Assembly: GCA_030425145.1 (NCBI GenBank)
Contig: JAUHVK010000014.1
Span: 51,852-115,851, forward strand
Direction of reading: 5' to 3'
Origin: Alphaproteobacteria bacterium
GTDB taxonomy: Bacteria > Pseudomonadota > Alphaproteobacteria > Rhodobacterales > Rhodobacteraceae
Length of the DNA: 64,000 nucleotides
Positions 63,236 to 64,000 of this stretch are shown one piece after another (position 1 is the first letter of the stretch; every line of letters starts with the position of its first letter). The position numbers were made by a program, and so were the translations under genes. The notes below the pieces were generated by a model. It made no database searches. It was given only the letters and a program-made list of their open reading frames with translations, and had not been told where the DNA came from.

Positions 63236-63559
63236 TCAGATCAACAGGTCTTCTTGCTTCATGCCCTGCTCAAGAGCTTCAGTAAACCACGCTGGCTTTC
63301 GTCCGCGACCGCTCCAGGTAAGGGCATCATTCTCAGGATGACGGTACTTTGCTGGCGTTGAGCTGCGTGGTGACTTTGCAGATGGCGTATCGTTAACCAG
63401 GTCTTTCAGGTCAAAGCCGAATTCCCTTGCTTGCGCCTGAACGGCAGCAAGCGCCTCTTTCTTCCTGCGGACCTTCGCCTCCACGATTGCTTTCTCCACA
63501 TCCAGCTTCAGACTTTCAAGCTCTTCAACTGTGAGACCTTCAAGGTCAACCTTTGCCAT
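63236..63559 (-). CDS. H-NS/HvrA-family nucleoid protein
   Basis: The 107-residue protein has an N-terminal coiled-coil dimerisation region (LEGLTVEELESLKLDVEKAIVEAKVRRKKEALAAVQAQAREFG). The C-terminal H-NS DNA-binding motif is YRHPENDALTWSGRGRKPAWF. Rhodobacter HvrA proteins share this design. H-NS-like proteins on mobile elements may silence cargo genes. Confidence 0.9.
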   Translation of the reverse strand: MAKVDLEGLTVEELESLKLDVEKAIVEAKVRRKKEALAAVQAQAREFGFDLKDLVNDTPSAKSPRSSTPAKYRHPENDALTWSGRGRKPAWFTEALEQGMKQEDLLI

Positions 63560-63641
63560 GCGTCACCTTTTCCTATGCATCAGGTGACAGTAACACTTTC
63601 ATTTTACGCCAGTAAAAGCAACCAAAGAGCTTTGCTGGACC

Positions 63642-63989
63642 TCAAGAGCAATCAAGGCTCTCAATGCACGCATAAACGTATTCTGGTATTTCTAAGCGCA
63701 AAGCGTGAATGAGGCCATCACCGTCACGTTCAAGCGAATAGTGGTTCAGCAAGCGAAAGCTGAACCGACCAACATCGCGTCCTTCGAGGATTGCAATAGA
63801 TACCTTCGTGGCTGCAAGCCTACGAAGAGACATTTCTAAGTCCTGATCGATATAATCGTTGAAATCTTCACAAAAACCATCAAGTCGTTCCTGTGTCGGT
63901 TCATAGTAGCGCATACCGCCTTGCGCCAATGCGCAAGGCGAAATGTTGGTTCCGATCTGATTCTGACCGCTCGCAATGTCCAAAATCAT
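63642..63989 (-). CDS. Protein of unknown function near window edge
   Basis: An open frame of 115 residues. The ATG at 63989 is only 11 bases from the edge, so the gene may start further out, or at MRYYEPTQ (63914). It is acidic, with SLRRLAATKVSIAILEGRDVGRFSF in the middle. It was not recognised. Confidence 0.5.
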   Translation of the reverse strand: MILDIASGQNQIGTNISPCALAQGGMRYYEPTQERLDGFCEDFNDYIDQDLEMSLRRLAATKVSIAILEGRDVGRFSFRLLNHYSLERDGDGLIHALRLEIPEYVYACIESLDCS

Positions 63990-64000
63990 CGACAGTAAGA

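Larger units (their letters stand above)
57633..64000. mobile_element. Element C, left part (continues beyond window)
   Basis: It begins at the third att copy with its own integrase, followed by HipBA, an ArdC gene and an H-NS-like gene. No right-hand att copy was seen up to 64000, so the element extends beyond the window. Confidence 0.65.

Overview
The window looks like a chromosomal segment of an alphaproteobacterium of the order Rhodobacterales (Roseobacter group). The evidence is high-GC coding sequence, a tatABC locus followed by a DUF815 ATPase, roseobacter-style C1/folate genes (a pterin-binding methyltransferase, a divergent MetF and a small 'virulence factor' family protein in one operon), Rieske-type betaine demethylase genes, and mobile DNA typical of that group. 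No rRNA, complete tRNA or CRISPR array was seen.

Region 1 (1-19.3 kb) is ordinary chromosome. From the left it holds the N-terminal two thirds of a reductive-dehalogenase/QueG-like protein and its WYL-domain regulator; tatABC plus an ATPase; the minus-strand folate/methyl operon; ppx/gppA; aroQ; a plus-strand trio of DHDPS-family lyase, hydantoinase-type amidohydrolase and hydantoin racemase; and a convergent minus-strand group of ferredoxin-type reductase, Rieske oxygenase, proline-racemase homologue and StcD/DgcA-like flavoprotein. A divergent TetR gene closes the region. The minus-strand group resembles proline-betaine or hydroxyproline-betaine catabolism. Two of its enzymes carry changed active-site or cluster residues.

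Region 2 (19.3-64 kb) is a tandem stack of integrated elements at the 3' end of a tRNA-Asn gene. Three copies of the tRNA-Asn 3' end lie at 19347 (19 bp), 48157 (48 bp) and 57633 (48 bp), all in the same orientation, and each of the last two adjoins a tyrosine integrase gene. Each integrase is associated with its own family of short repeats placed like arm-type integrase sites. Element A (about 28.8 kb) looks like an integrative mobilizable island. It carries a soluble FtsH-like protease with a PD-(D/E)XK protein, KfrA, McrBC, a type I restriction system whose hsdS is split by an IS5-family insertion, a metallopeptidase, relaxase genes with a candidate oriT, and an efflux operon with cytochrome b561 and TetR. 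Element B (about 9.5 kb) has the layout of a phage satellite: integrase, AlpA-like HTH, primase/helicase, major capsid protein, HNH nuclease and small terminase, with no large terminase, portal or tail genes. Element C begins at 57633 and runs off the window. It carries an integrase, a HipBA toxin-antitoxin pair between two ~230-bp direct repeats, an ArdC-type anti-restriction protein and an H-NS-like protein. The intact tRNA-Asn should lie to the right of the window.

The genes most worth a second look are the capsid-carrying satellite with its candidate origin and packaging regions, the stacked att sites with three distinct arm-repeat families, the precisely reversible hsdS disruption, the gene nested inside the relaxase, and the unusual residues in the betaine-type cluster.
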